A stretch of DNA of 5,045 nt from an uncultured Sinobacteraceae bacterium (GCA_937902995.1 CALEKY010000063.1:1-5045); one strand, 5' to 3'; counted from the stretch's first letter, positions 1-5,045 are shown. Notes: a model not told the origin generated them from the letters alone. Numbers and translations: made by a program.

Positions 1-3
1 TCG

Positions 4-532
4 TCATTCCTCGTCCGGAAATTTCACGACGGCCGTCGTCACCGGCGTCCCGGGCGGCGCGTACTTCGGCACTTGCGCTGTCGAGGGCCCGAGCGATCGA
101 ATGAATGCATAGAATCGCTGCGAGGTCCTCATCGGTCATATCCCTCAAAGCGAACCATGGCATCGGCGGGCGGATCGGTCGGCGGGCGTATTGCAACCAC
201 GTTTCCTCGCTCATGCCTTGCACGAGCTGGCGGAGATTTGCCGGATACGTCGTACCCCACGGACCTTGAAACCCGCGCGAATCGCCGATCAACCACTTCG
301 ACTCCTCAACGTCTCCGGCGGTCTTGGCGTATCCGGGCGTATGGCAATCATTGCAGCCCGCCGTACGAACGAGATAACGACCGCGGTCGATCTTCGACGC
401 GCTGCTGTCGGTTCGATCGGTCGACTCTTCGGCCTGAACCGACGAAGACCGCATCGTCACGACAAGAAACGCCGTACATGTAATTGCGACAGACGCTACG
501 GCTGCACACAAGCGGCTACAGAAACGATTCAT
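4..532 (-). CDS. Exported mono-heme c-type cytochrome, frameshifted near its C-terminus
   Basis: This is a probable periplasmic electron carrier. From the ATG at 532-530 the protein opens with a Sec-type signal peptide: MNRFCSR, a hydrophobic stretch at about residues 8-27, and likely cleavage after VQA at 34. A single heme-binding CNDCH follows at residues 60-64, with GPWGTTYPANLR at 90-101 and PPMPWF at 122-127, where Met124 is a candidate axial heme ligand. A GGAGG at 538-542 lies 5 bases before the ATG and supports this start. After Ile140 the frame breaks. The frame as read continues LCIHSIARAL and runs off the window without a stop. Skipping one base (G112 on the plus strand) gives YAFIRSLGPS and a proline-rich tail ending KFPDEE with a TGA at 6-4, which is the expected family ending. 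The repaired protein has 175 residues. The break may be a real mutation or a sequencing/assembly error. The redox partner is unknown, and the gene is divergent from the sigma factor unit. Confidence 0.85.
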
Positions 533-537
533 GCTGT

Positions 538-542
538 CCTCC
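538..542 (-). promoter_or_regulatory. Ribosome binding site of the cytochrome gene
   Basis: On the minus strand GGAGG stands 5 bases before the ATG at 532. This is a strong Shine-Dalgarno match at good spacing, and it fixes the start of the cytochrome gene ahead of its signal peptide. Confidence 0.75.
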
Positions 543-580
543 GTCCTTTGCATGCAGACCTACGCCGCCGACGAGTGCTC

Positions 581-603
581 GTGACACTCCGTTGAGATGT
601 CAC
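581..603. promoter_or_regulatory. Inverted repeat in the divergent control region (possible operator or leader hairpin)
   Basis: GTGACA (581-586) and TGTCAC (598-603) are perfect inverted copies separated by 11 bases. Inside them CTC (587-589) and GAG (594-596) can also pair, leaving A597 as a bulge, so a transcript could form a stem of about 9 bp with a CGTT loop. The site lies 49 bases upstream of the cytochrome ATG and 175 upstream of the preferred sigma-factor start. It could be an operator for a dimeric regulator or an RNA leader structure for the cytochrome gene. I did not recognise it as the box of a known regulator. Confidence 0.4.
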
Positions 604-777
604 GCCCGCAATGGCATCGGCGTACTAGTCGTTATCAACTGCGGCTGAGCACATCGGATGACTGAGGCAATTCCTTCTACGAGTGTGTCGGCATTCGTCG
701 GCGCGCGGCCCGACCGCTCTCGGGCAGCACGCGTTACGACTTTCGTATCGGCATGCAAGCCGCGACCATTTCGCACG

Positions 778-1347
778 ATGCATGCCGAACTCGACGAGCT
801 GAGCGCGCTGATGGACAGCTACGCAAGCGGCAACGATGTCGCTTTCGAGGCGCTGTACGCTCTGCTCGCGCCGCGTTTGTATCGATTCTGTTTGCGGCTT
901 ACGGCGAAGCGAGCCGACGCCGACGATTGCTTTCAGGAAACGATGCTGAAACTTCATCGAGCACGAGCCACCTACGTGCGCGGCGCCAACGCTCTCTATT
1001 GGGCGTTCGCAATCGCGCGTTCGACGTATCTCACCCGGATTCGCTATTGGCGCCGTCGACCCGAGACCATCGGCGTTACCGAGGATGTCGCCGTCGATGA
1101 GACGTTACACACATGCGCGGAAACAACTCCCGAGACGCAGGCGATGGCCTTGGAAGTTCTCGAGGCTGCGGCGTTCGAGCTGGCCTGCATGTCGGAGAAG
1201 AATCGCATCGCGTACATCCTCACCAAACAGGAAGGTGTCAGCGCTCACGACGCCGCGGCAATTCTCGGCACCACTGCAGAAGTCATTCGCCAGCGTGCTC
1301 ATCGCGCCTATGCGCAGCTACGTGCGGCGATCGACAGGACGGTATGA
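778..1347 (+). CDS. ECF-family RNA polymerase sigma factor (NrsF-associated type)
   Basis: This is a 189-residue alternative sigma factor that would direct core RNA polymerase to a small stress or envelope regulon. Region 2 spans about residues 18-92, with DADDCFQETMLKLHRAR at 47-63 (the usual D-x-x-QE-T core) and ALYWAFAIARSTYLTRIR at 72-89, the part that contacts the -10 element. Region 4 spans about 118-186. Its helix-turn-helix reads KQEGVSAHDAAAILGTTAEVIRQRAHRAYAQL in outline, and this recognises the -35 element. The ATG at 778 is preferred because MHAELDELSALMDSYASGN is a normal ECF amino terminus. An in-frame ATG at 658 would add 40 residues with no family resemblance. Neither start has a strong ribosome site. 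The gene is followed after 4 bases by a six-helix membrane protein, the standard arrangement for an ECF factor held by its anti-sigma factor. Such pairs are often autoregulated, but no promoter motif was found here. Confidence 0.9.
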   Translation: MHAELDELSALMDSYASGNDVAFEALYALLAPRLYRFCLRLTAKRADADDCFQETMLKLHRARATYVRGANALYWAFAIARSTYLTRIRYWRRRPETIGVTEDVAVDETLHTCAETTPETQAMALEVLEAAAFELACMSEKNRIAYILTKQEGVSAHDAAAILGTTAEVIRQRAHRAYAQLRAAIDRTV

Positions 1348-1351
1348 CACG

Positions 1352-2050
1352 ATGAGCTCTCACTTCGACAAAGGCATCGACCCACCAGTCGCGCTGACTC
1401 GGCGCATTCATGCAGAAGTTCTTGCGCAACGAGCACCGATGCTGCGAACGCATTTGCGGAACGCTATCGCGCTCGCAATTGCCAGTTGCGTCACCGCGAG
1501 CGTCGTCGCATCGGCGTCTAAATTGGTATACGGAGAGCTGGCATTGGGATTGCGCTCTGCTTTGAGCTCGCCTTCCCTGCTCGCCCTCGTTGGCGTCGCG
1601 CTCCTGACTCTGTTGTTCGTATCTACGCTTGCCGCGTTACGGCGCGGACGCTTGGGGCTTGGATCGAGCGCTGTCGTATTGCTCACGACGGCAATGGCGT
1701 CCGTTCCGCTCTACGCGCTCCTCGCGTTGGCGTTTCCCGTTCACGAGGACATCACGACCGTCGGTTCAGTCGCCATTTCGCCCTTGGGCGCACGATGCTT
1801 CGTCATCGCTGCGCTCGTAGGTGCGGTCGTTCTAGGCAGCTTTGCTTGGGCAATGCGCGCAGCAGTTCCCGTCGGCACGCATGTCCGCAGCCTGGCGATC
1901 GGGAGCGCTGCCGGCATCTGGGCAGGCCTCGCCGTATTCGTATTTTGTCCTTCCGGAGACTCGCTGCATGTGTCGTTCGGACATGTTCTTCCGGTCGCTG
2001 CGATCGCTCTGATCGGAACGCTCGCATTGCCCGCCATTCTGAGACCGTAG
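1352..2050 (+). CDS. Probable membrane anti-sigma factor, NrsF/DUF1109-like
   Basis: This 232-residue integral membrane protein probably binds and silences the sigma factor encoded just upstream. A cytoplasmic amino end of about 37 residues (containing TRRIHAEVLAQRAPML) precedes six predicted membrane helices at roughly 38-58, 75-96, 104-128, 146-168, 180-198 and 210-230. Six helices and about 200-230 residues fit NrsF/DUF1109 anti-sigma factors. The segment around 199-214, FCPSGDSLHVSFGHVLP in outline (Cys199, Asp203, His206, His211, Pro214), resembles the conserved Cys-Pro...His motif of that family. Other cysteines lie at 46 and 149. In studied NrsF proteins conserved cysteines matter for response to metals or oxidants; that the same holds here is inference. 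The ATG at 1352 is chosen because it follows the sigma stop by 4 bases and gives a sensible amino end; the longer open frame back to 1085 overlaps the sigma gene. The family call rests on topology, motif and context, not on a search. Confidence 0.75.
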   Translation: MSSHFDKGIDPPVALTRRIHAEVLAQRAPMLRTHLRNAIALAIASCVTASVVASASKLVYGELALGLRSALSSPSLLALVGVALLTLLFVSTLAALRRGRLGLGSSAVVLLTTAMASVPLYALLALAFPVHEDITTVGSVAISPLGARCFVIAALVGAVVLGSFAWAMRAAVPVGTHVRSLAIGSAAGIWAGLAVFVFCPSGDSLHVSFGHVLPVAAIALIGTLALPAILRP

Positions 2051-2138
2051 CTCCATCGAGCGCGCTCGGTTCGATCTATTGTTCAAGGAGTAAGCTCGCT
2101 GTGCGTGCACGGTACGTCCCACAAGTGCCAGCAAGACA

Positions 2139-2164
2139 CGAACGCCGTGCGAAGGCGGCGTTCG
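2139..2164. terminator. Hairpin between convergent genes, possible bidirectional terminator
   Basis: CGAACGCCG (2139-2147) and CGGCGTTCG (2156-2164) form a perfect 9-bp stem with an 8-base loop. It lies between the anti-sigma stop (2050) and the nucleotidyltransferase stop (2181), where both transcripts should end. There is no T-run on either side, so a classical Rho-independent mechanism is not assured. The rest of the 130-base gap shows no gene. Confidence 0.5.
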
Positions 2165-2180
2165 CGTTCGAACTTCCGGT

Positions 2181-3197
2181 CTACTGCATTTGTGCCGCAG
2201 CGCTTGCGTGCGTGTGACGAGCAGCGAGATCGAGGAATGCTGCCATGCTTGGCGTTTCGGGGATCGACGCCCGGCGCGCAGCTCCGTACCTGTGCACCGT
2301 CTCTGCCACTCGACGCGGCGTTCCGAGATCGCTCCAGCCGCAGGAGGGTACGGTCAGAACTTTGAGCGCCCCCGGCGAGCGCTGCAGGATCTCGCGCGAG
2401 AAATCCACTTGAGGCAACTGCTCGTACATCTCGGCAAGCTTCCTGGACTCCGATCCAGTTTCCCTCTCCGTCGCGAGGATGTCTCGCATCTCGCTGACGA
2501 GATCCGCACAACGCTCCTCGAAAAGACGCAGCAGCTTCTGTGCATTCGCGGCGAAAATGAACGAATTCCATACGCCGCCCGTGGCAATCAGCTCCCGTGC
2601 CGCGCTCGCGGAAGGCTTCTCGACGAAGGCGCGCACTGCGCGTATTCCGGTCTCGTCCATACCCTCGCCTACGATGTAGCCGAGCTCGGGATCGGGTTCT
2701 TCCGGCGTGATCCCCAAGAGAATCAAATGATCGCCATCGCGCTCGAGCGCAAACATCGCCTGCCGCAGACTAAATGCAAGCACTTCCTCGTTTCGCACAT
2801 AGTGGTCCGACGGCAGAACGAGAATGTTGGCATACGGATCGCGATGCACGATTCGCATGAGCGGTAAGAGAATGCCGTTGGCTGTGCCGCGATTGTGCGG
2901 CTGACGAATGAGATTCTGCGGCGGAACGGGGAGCGGCAGCGCCTGCCACCAGCGACGATGTTGCTCGGCAACGATTGCGCAGGTCTGGTCGGGCGGTGCA
3001 ACGGCCCGAGCGCGACGCAATGCATCATGGAGCAACGACGGACTCCTGCCGAAAGCACAAAACTGCTTGGGGATTGCGATGCCGGAAGCAGTCATCGTCA
3101 ACGATTGCAATCGACTGCCTTCGCCCGCCGCGAGCACCAGGGCCCAATTGTGTCCAGCATCCCAATGCGTGTCCCATCGGCCTTGCGCCCGCGTCAT
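2181..3197 (-). CDS. Sugar-phosphate nucleotidyltransferase, mannose-1-phosphate guanylyltransferase-like
   Basis: This 338-residue cytoplasmic enzyme of the nucleotidyltransferase (GT-A-like) fold probably makes GDP-mannose from mannose-1-phosphate and GTP, for polysaccharide or glycan synthesis. The family signatures run in order: LAAGEGSRL at 22-30 with Leu33-Thr34 (nucleotide-binding loop), IPKQF at 42-46, QPHNRGTA at 99-106, LPSDH at 128-132 (metal-binding Asp131), LGYIVGEG at 172-179, FVEKP at 191-195, GGVWNSFIF at 207-215, VDFSREIL at 264-271 and GWSDLGTP at 287-294. It stops before any fused phosphomannose isomerase domain, so it is the short monofunctional form. The ATG at 3197 is chosen because GAGGTGG at 3202-3208 precedes it; an in-frame ATG at 3275 adds 26 residues with no clear role. 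WNSFIF in place of the common WNSGIF suggests a side branch, and another sugar phosphate is possible. It lies downstream of modA on the same strand, but a 204-base gap and a terminator-like hairpin argue against a tight operon. Confidence 0.85.
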   Translation of the reverse strand: MTRAQGRWDTHWDAGHNWALVLAAGEGSRLQSLTMTASGIAIPKQFCAFGRSPSLLHDALRRARAVAPPDQTCAIVAEQHRRWWQALPLPVPPQNLIRQPHNRGTANGILLPLMRIVHRDPYANILVLPSDHYVRNEEVLAFSLRQAMFALERDGDHLILLGITPEEPDPELGYIVGEGMDETGIRAVRAFVEKPSASAARELIATGGVWNSFIFAANAQKLLRLFEERCADLVSEMRDILATERETGSESRKLAEMYEQLPQVDFSREILQRSPGALKVLTVPSCGWSDLGTPRRVAETVHRYGAARRASIPETPSMAAFLDLAARHTHASAAAQMQ

Positions 3198-3201
3198 GTG
3201 C

Positions 3202-3208
3202 CCACCTC
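3202..3208 (-). promoter_or_regulatory. Ribosome binding site that decides the nucleotidyltransferase start
   Basis: GAGGTGG on the minus strand stands 4 bases before the ATG at 3197. This favours that start over the ATG at 3275, which opens the longer reading frame. Confidence 0.65.
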
Positions 3209-3316
3209 GAAATCGCTCGGTTGTTCGTATGGAGTCGTCGAACGTTGCGAGGCAGAGCGTGCCATTTGCTGACATAACGCGCAGCCGTGAGAAGATCCTA
3301 GCGGTTACGTAATTGG

Positions 3317-3381
3317 ACCGAGCATGAAGGGAATGCGGCCGTTGCTCTTTCCATGTCGCATCGCCGCATCTCTCGCTCGGT
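3317..3381 (-). other. Nested inverted repeats, possible structured RNA between modA and the nucleotidyltransferase gene
   Basis: Two 7-base inverted repeats are nested. The outer pair is ACCGAGC (3317-3323) with GCTCGGT (3375-3381). The inner pair is ATGCGGC (3333-3339) with GCCGCAT (3363-3369). Together they could fold one imperfect hairpin of about 65 bases with a 23-base loop. It lies in the leader of the nucleotidyltransferase gene and 3' of modA. It has no T-run and matches no riboswitch I recognise. The remainder of the 204-base gap (3198-3401) holds no gene I can support. Confidence 0.3.
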
Positions 3382-3390
3382 GCGAATCGG

Positions 3391-3417
3391 AATAAACGGC
3401 GCTAGCCCCCCGCCGTC
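3391..3417 (-). terminator. Small terminator-like hairpin overlapping the modA stop codon
   Basis: On the minus strand ACGGCG (3416-3411) pairs with CGCCGT (3401-3396), extendable by one G-U pair. The 9-base loop GGGGGCTAG contains the modA stop codon. The stem is followed by a T-rich TTATT. This fits a short Rho-independent terminator for modA, though the stem is short and its T-run is interrupted by A. Confidence 0.4.
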
Positions 3418-4202
3418 GGGCCCTCTACGACCAAGACTGTGAAGCCTGTGTTCGCGAATATGCTCTGGGCTTCGGGACCGGATAGGAACGCTAGAAAAGA
3501 TTTCGCCGCTGGACGCGCGTTGGCGACGACAGCGACTGGATAGCGAATCGGTCGATGCGAGCTCTCCGGAAAACGATCGACGATGCGTACGCGCGGCTCG
3601 GCAATGGCATCCGTTTCGTAGACGATCCCGAGCGGCGCTTCGCCTCGAGCCACATATAGAAGTGCCACCCGCACGTTGTCGGCGCGAACCAGTCTTGGCT
3701 CTGCGACGGACCAAAGTCCCAGCGACGTGAGCGCGGCTTTCGCGTATCTCCCCGCCGGAACCGAATCTGGGTCGCCTACCGCGATGCGGCCGGTACGACC
3801 CAACATGCCAATGAGAGGCGCACCCGGCCCGAGCTTCAGCTGCCCCGTACTTTCGCGCGGCGCCACGAGCACGAGACGATTGCCGAGCAGATCTCTACGA
3901 GTCGATCGGTCGATGAGCTCTTTCCGATCGAGATAGTCCATCCATTCTTCATCGGCCGACAGGAACACGTCCACTTGCGCGCCGGACTCGATCTGCTTGG
4001 CCAGGGCCGAGCTGGCCGCGAACGACAACTTCACGGGAACGCCGGAAGCTTTCGTATAGGCATCTGCCACCTGTTGGAGCGAGTCTGTCAGGGAAGCCGC
4101 CGCAAAAATCATGAGCGGTTCGCGGGCGGGTGCGGCAGCATGGCTCGGCGAGCCCGTACACAAGACTGCAAGCGTAAGAACGATTCGAGCCAATTGTTTC
4201 AT
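3402..4202 (-). CDS. modA: Molybdate ABC transporter substrate-binding protein ModA
   Basis: This 266-residue periplasmic protein captures molybdate (probably also tungstate) and delivers it to a ModBC permease. A signal peptide, MKQLARIVLTLAVLCTGSPSHA, covers residues 1-22. The mature part begins with the family hallmark IFAAASLTDSL at 32-42. Oxyanion-binding residues known from E. coli ModA (Ser12, Ser39, Ala125, Val152, Tyr170 in mature numbering) correspond to Ser37, Ser64, Ala150, Val177 and Tyr195 here, all at the same offset of 25, so the site appears complete. Other typical segments are GAQVDVFLSAD (74-84), GDPDSVPAGRYAK (143-155) and GEAPLGIVYETDA (187-199). The ATG at 4202 is chosen for the signal peptide. 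The frame stays open back to 4367, including an ATG at 4277, but neither gives a better export signal, and 4202 lacks a strong ribosome site. Neither modB nor modC is adjacent: a nucleotidyltransferase follows and a kinase diverges. No ModE box was seen upstream. Confidence 0.93.
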   Translation of the reverse strand: MKQLARIVLTLAVLCTGSPSHAAAPAREPLMIFAAASLTDSLQQVADAYTKASGVPVKLSFAASSALAKQIESGAQVDVFLSADEEWMDYLDRKELIDRSTRRDLLGNRLVLVAPRESTGQLKLGPGAPLIGMLGRTGRIAVGDPDSVPAGRYAKAALTSLGLWSVAEPRLVRADNVRVALLYVARGEAPLGIVYETDAIAEPRVRIVDRFPESSHRPIRYPVAVVANARPAAKSFLAFLSGPEAQSIFANTGFTVLVVEGPTAGG

Positions 4203-4447
4203 GAAACGCTGTTTCGATCGTTTTATCTTGCGCACGCTTACGGAACCCGGCAGGTCGAGGACGCCCCTGAGCTTCATCTCGGAAGCATAGCGAATGAACG
4301 ACGCGTCGGCATGTATCCTGCCACCAGGATAGGGTGTCGGATTGAAAACTCGTCCAGATCTCATCATCCGCGTAATACCCGATATCCCACGGAACGCGTT
4401 CGTAGATCATTACGCCAAGGCGACGCGACAGCGAGAACGCACACTCC
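4203..4447. other. Divergent intergenic region between modA and the kinase gene, with ambiguous coding signal
   Basis: This region must hold the promoters of modA and the kinase gene; none is convincing by eye. On the minus strand an open frame starts at 4449, runs MECAFSLSRRLGVMIYERVPW onward, and overlaps the kinase start codon by 2 bases on the opposite strand. Third codon positions are GC-rich in that frame for about the first 38 codons. The signal then appears to shift into the modA frame (about 4305-4224). This could be a decayed or frameshifted small gene, or chance. No family was recognised. Confidence 0.3.
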
Positions 4448-4954
4448 ATGATCATCGTGCTCAACGGACCGCTCGGGATCGGCAAGTCCTCGCTGGCTGA
4501 GGCGCTGTGCGAGCGAATCGACCTGTGTGTATCGCTCGACGGCGATTACCTGGTCGCCGCCAATCCGCCTGCACAAAATGAGTTAGAGCACCTGCACTCG
4601 ACGATCGCATTGCTCGTCGAGCATCACCGTAAGTTCGGTTATCGAAACTTCGTCATCAATCATCTCTGGCGTTCGAAGGCAGAGCTCGACGACCTGCGTT
4701 CGAGATTGCGCGCCGACCCGGAAATCCATTGCTTCAGGCTGACGCTGCCGCTCGAGGAAATCCTTTGGCGCATCGAGCGCCGCGCAAGCGCACGCGCGCT
4801 CGACGAATTGGACTTCGAGCGGAAAACCGTCCTCGAGGAGTACGCGCTTCTCTCCGCAGCTGAAGGCTCGGAGCTAGGCGAGCCGATCGACGCCTCCGGA
4901 ACGCCGGATGAGTTGGCGGAAATACTCTTGAGACTCGTGATCCGTGATTCGTGA
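4448..4954 (+). CDS. Small P-loop kinase-like ATPase (AAA_33-type), substrate unknown
   Basis: This 168-residue cytoplasmic protein has the size and build of small P-loop kinases (nucleotide, shikimate, gluconate or antibiotic kinase-like families). The Walker A motif GPLGIGKSS is at residues 7-15 directly after the first strand MIIVLN. A candidate substrate or metal site is DGDY at 31-34, a second core strand is FVINHLW at 68-74, and a lid-like segment LTLPLEEILWRIERRASAR at 98-116 carries several arginines. The carboxyl part, EPIDASGTPDELAEILLRLV at 145-164, matches the usual final strand and helix of this fold. The ATG at 4448 is natural because the P-loop follows at once; no strong ribosome site is visible. 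The gene diverges from modA. Its last residues (VIRDS) and its stop are encoded within a 7-base repeat array, so the original end may have been replaced. I cannot name the phosphate acceptor. Confidence 0.75.
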   Translation: MIIVLNGPLGIGKSSLAEALCERIDLCVSLDGDYLVAANPPAQNELEHLHSTIALLVEHHRKFGYRNFVINHLWRSKAELDDLRSRLRADPEIHCFRLTLPLEEILWRIERRASARALDELDFERKTVLEEYALLSAAEGSELGEPIDASGTPDELAEILLRLVIRDS

Positions 4955-4990
4955 TTCGTTAAGGGCTCGGGGCGTGGGGCTCGGGACTGC
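4935..4990. repeat. Eight in-register 7-base direct repeats of two kinds
   Basis: Read in steps of seven from 4935, the units are TCGTGAT, CCGTGAT, TCGTGAT, TCGTTAA, then GGGCTCG, GGGCGTG, GGGCTCG, GGACTGC. Both halves keep the same 7-base phase. The first three units overlap the end of the kinase gene and provide its stop codon. Similar heptamer arrays occur between genes in some Xanthomonadaceae-type genomes; that statement is from memory. Confidence 0.6.
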
Positions 4991-5033
4991 GCGCCGGCGA
5001 TCAAAGAGTGAGAGCAGGTAACAGACGTTGTCC

Positions 5034-5045
5034 CACGAATCACGA
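5034..5045. repeat. Inverted copy of the heptamer repeat at the window edge
   Basis: CACGAATCACGA is the reverse complement of the TCGTGATTCGTG type of unit. Eleven bases match the copy at 4943-4953 exactly. With that copy it brackets about 80 bases (4954-5033), as in a small inverted-repeat element or a large hairpin. The element may continue beyond the window. Confidence 0.5.

Larger units (their letters stand above)
533..777. other. Divergent intergenic region between the cytochrome and sigma-factor genes
   Basis: This region must carry the promoters of both divergent genes. I found no convincing sigma-70 pair and no clear ECF-type GTAACC-N16-CGAA or GGAAC-type promoter on either strand. 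Visible structure comprises the dyad at 581-603, a short near-palindrome ACGAG-TG-CTCGT at 571-582, and a GC-rich hairpin GCCCGA (708-713) / TCGGGC (720-725) with a 6-base loop. The part at 658-777 is open in the sigma-factor frame but is probably leader rather than coding sequence. Confidence 0.5.

Noticed and set aside
73..595. Plus-strand open frames at 73-483 and 191-595
   Set aside because: They lie opposite the cytochrome gene, have arginine- and serine-rich low-sense translations, and conflict with the signal peptide and CXXCH evidence on the minus strand.
1085..1351. Extension of the anti-sigma protein back to an ATG at 1085
   Set aside because: The added part overlaps the sigma factor in another frame and is an arginine-rich shadow; the ATG at 1352 just after the sigma stop is the natural start.
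2190..2867. Plus-strand 225-codon open frame
   Set aside because: It is antisense to the nucleotidyltransferase, whose motifs are all intact; the plus-strand translation shows no domain.
3198..3275. Longer start of the nucleotidyltransferase at 3275
   Set aside because: The 26 extra residues precede a clear ribosome site and ATG at 3197, and the nucleotide-binding loop normally lies near the amino end.
4203..4447. ModE-type operator upstream of modA
   Set aside because: No TATATA/TATATA-like inverted repeat of the ModE kind is present.
3949..4485. 178-codon minus-strand open frame overlapping modA as a full gene
   Set aside because: Its second half lies out of frame over the well-supported modA gene. 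Only the part before modA shows possible coding bias, and that is reported as a finding.
4660..5043. Minus-strand 127-codon open frame at the right end
   Set aside because: It is antisense to the kinase gene and the repeat array, with a serine/arginine-rich translation lacking any domain.
1..5045. CRISPR array, tRNA, rRNA, integrase or transposase
   Set aside because: No regularly spaced repeats of 20-40 bases, no tRNA-like cloverleaf and no transposase or integrase motifs were seen. The 7-base array at the right end has no spacers.

Overview
The window looks like chromosomal DNA of a moderately GC-rich (about 60 % by eye) bacterium with Gram-negative features. These are an exported c-type cytochrome, a periplasmic-type ModA binding protein, and an ECF sigma factor paired with a six-helix NrsF/DUF1109-like anti-sigma factor. 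A proteobacterium is the best guess. A run of 7-base direct repeats after the last gene recalls intergenic heptamer arrays I associate with Xanthomonadaceae-type genomes, but this is memory, not a search result. The palindrome CGATCG occurs 11 times, well above the one or two expected from base composition. No rRNA, tRNA, CRISPR array, transposase or phage gene was seen.

Layout, left to right. (1) 4-532, minus: a small c-type cytochrome with a signal peptide and one CXXCH site; its reading frame is broken by one surplus base near position 112. (2) 533-777: a divergent intergenic region with a GTGACA-N11-TGTCAC dyad. (3) 778-1347 and 1352-2050, plus: a two-gene unit of an ECF sigma factor and its probable membrane anti-sigma factor, 4 bases apart. 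(4) 2051-2180: a convergent gap with a 9-bp perfect hairpin. (5) 2181-3197, minus: a nucleotidyltransferase of the mannose-1-phosphate guanylyltransferase type. (6) 3198-3401: a gap with potential RNA structure, including a small terminator-like hairpin at the modA stop. (7) 3402-4202, minus: molybdate-binding protein ModA, without modB or modC beside it. (8) 4203-4447: a second divergent gap with ambiguous minus-strand coding signal. (9) 4448-4954, plus: a small P-loop kinase-like protein of unknown substrate. (10) 4935-5045: a heptamer repeat array with an inverted copy at the window edge; the array supplies the last codons and the stop of the kinase gene.

The clearest functional unit is the sigma/anti-sigma pair. 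The divergent cytochrome gene is a candidate target, which is inference from position only. The other genes do not form an obvious pathway: ModA is separated from any transporter partners, and the sugar nucleotidyltransferase and the kinase look like independent genes. I see no convincing new multi-gene system. The items most worth a second look are the cytochrome frameshift, the divergent control region, the orphan ModA and the heptamer array that has entered a gene end.
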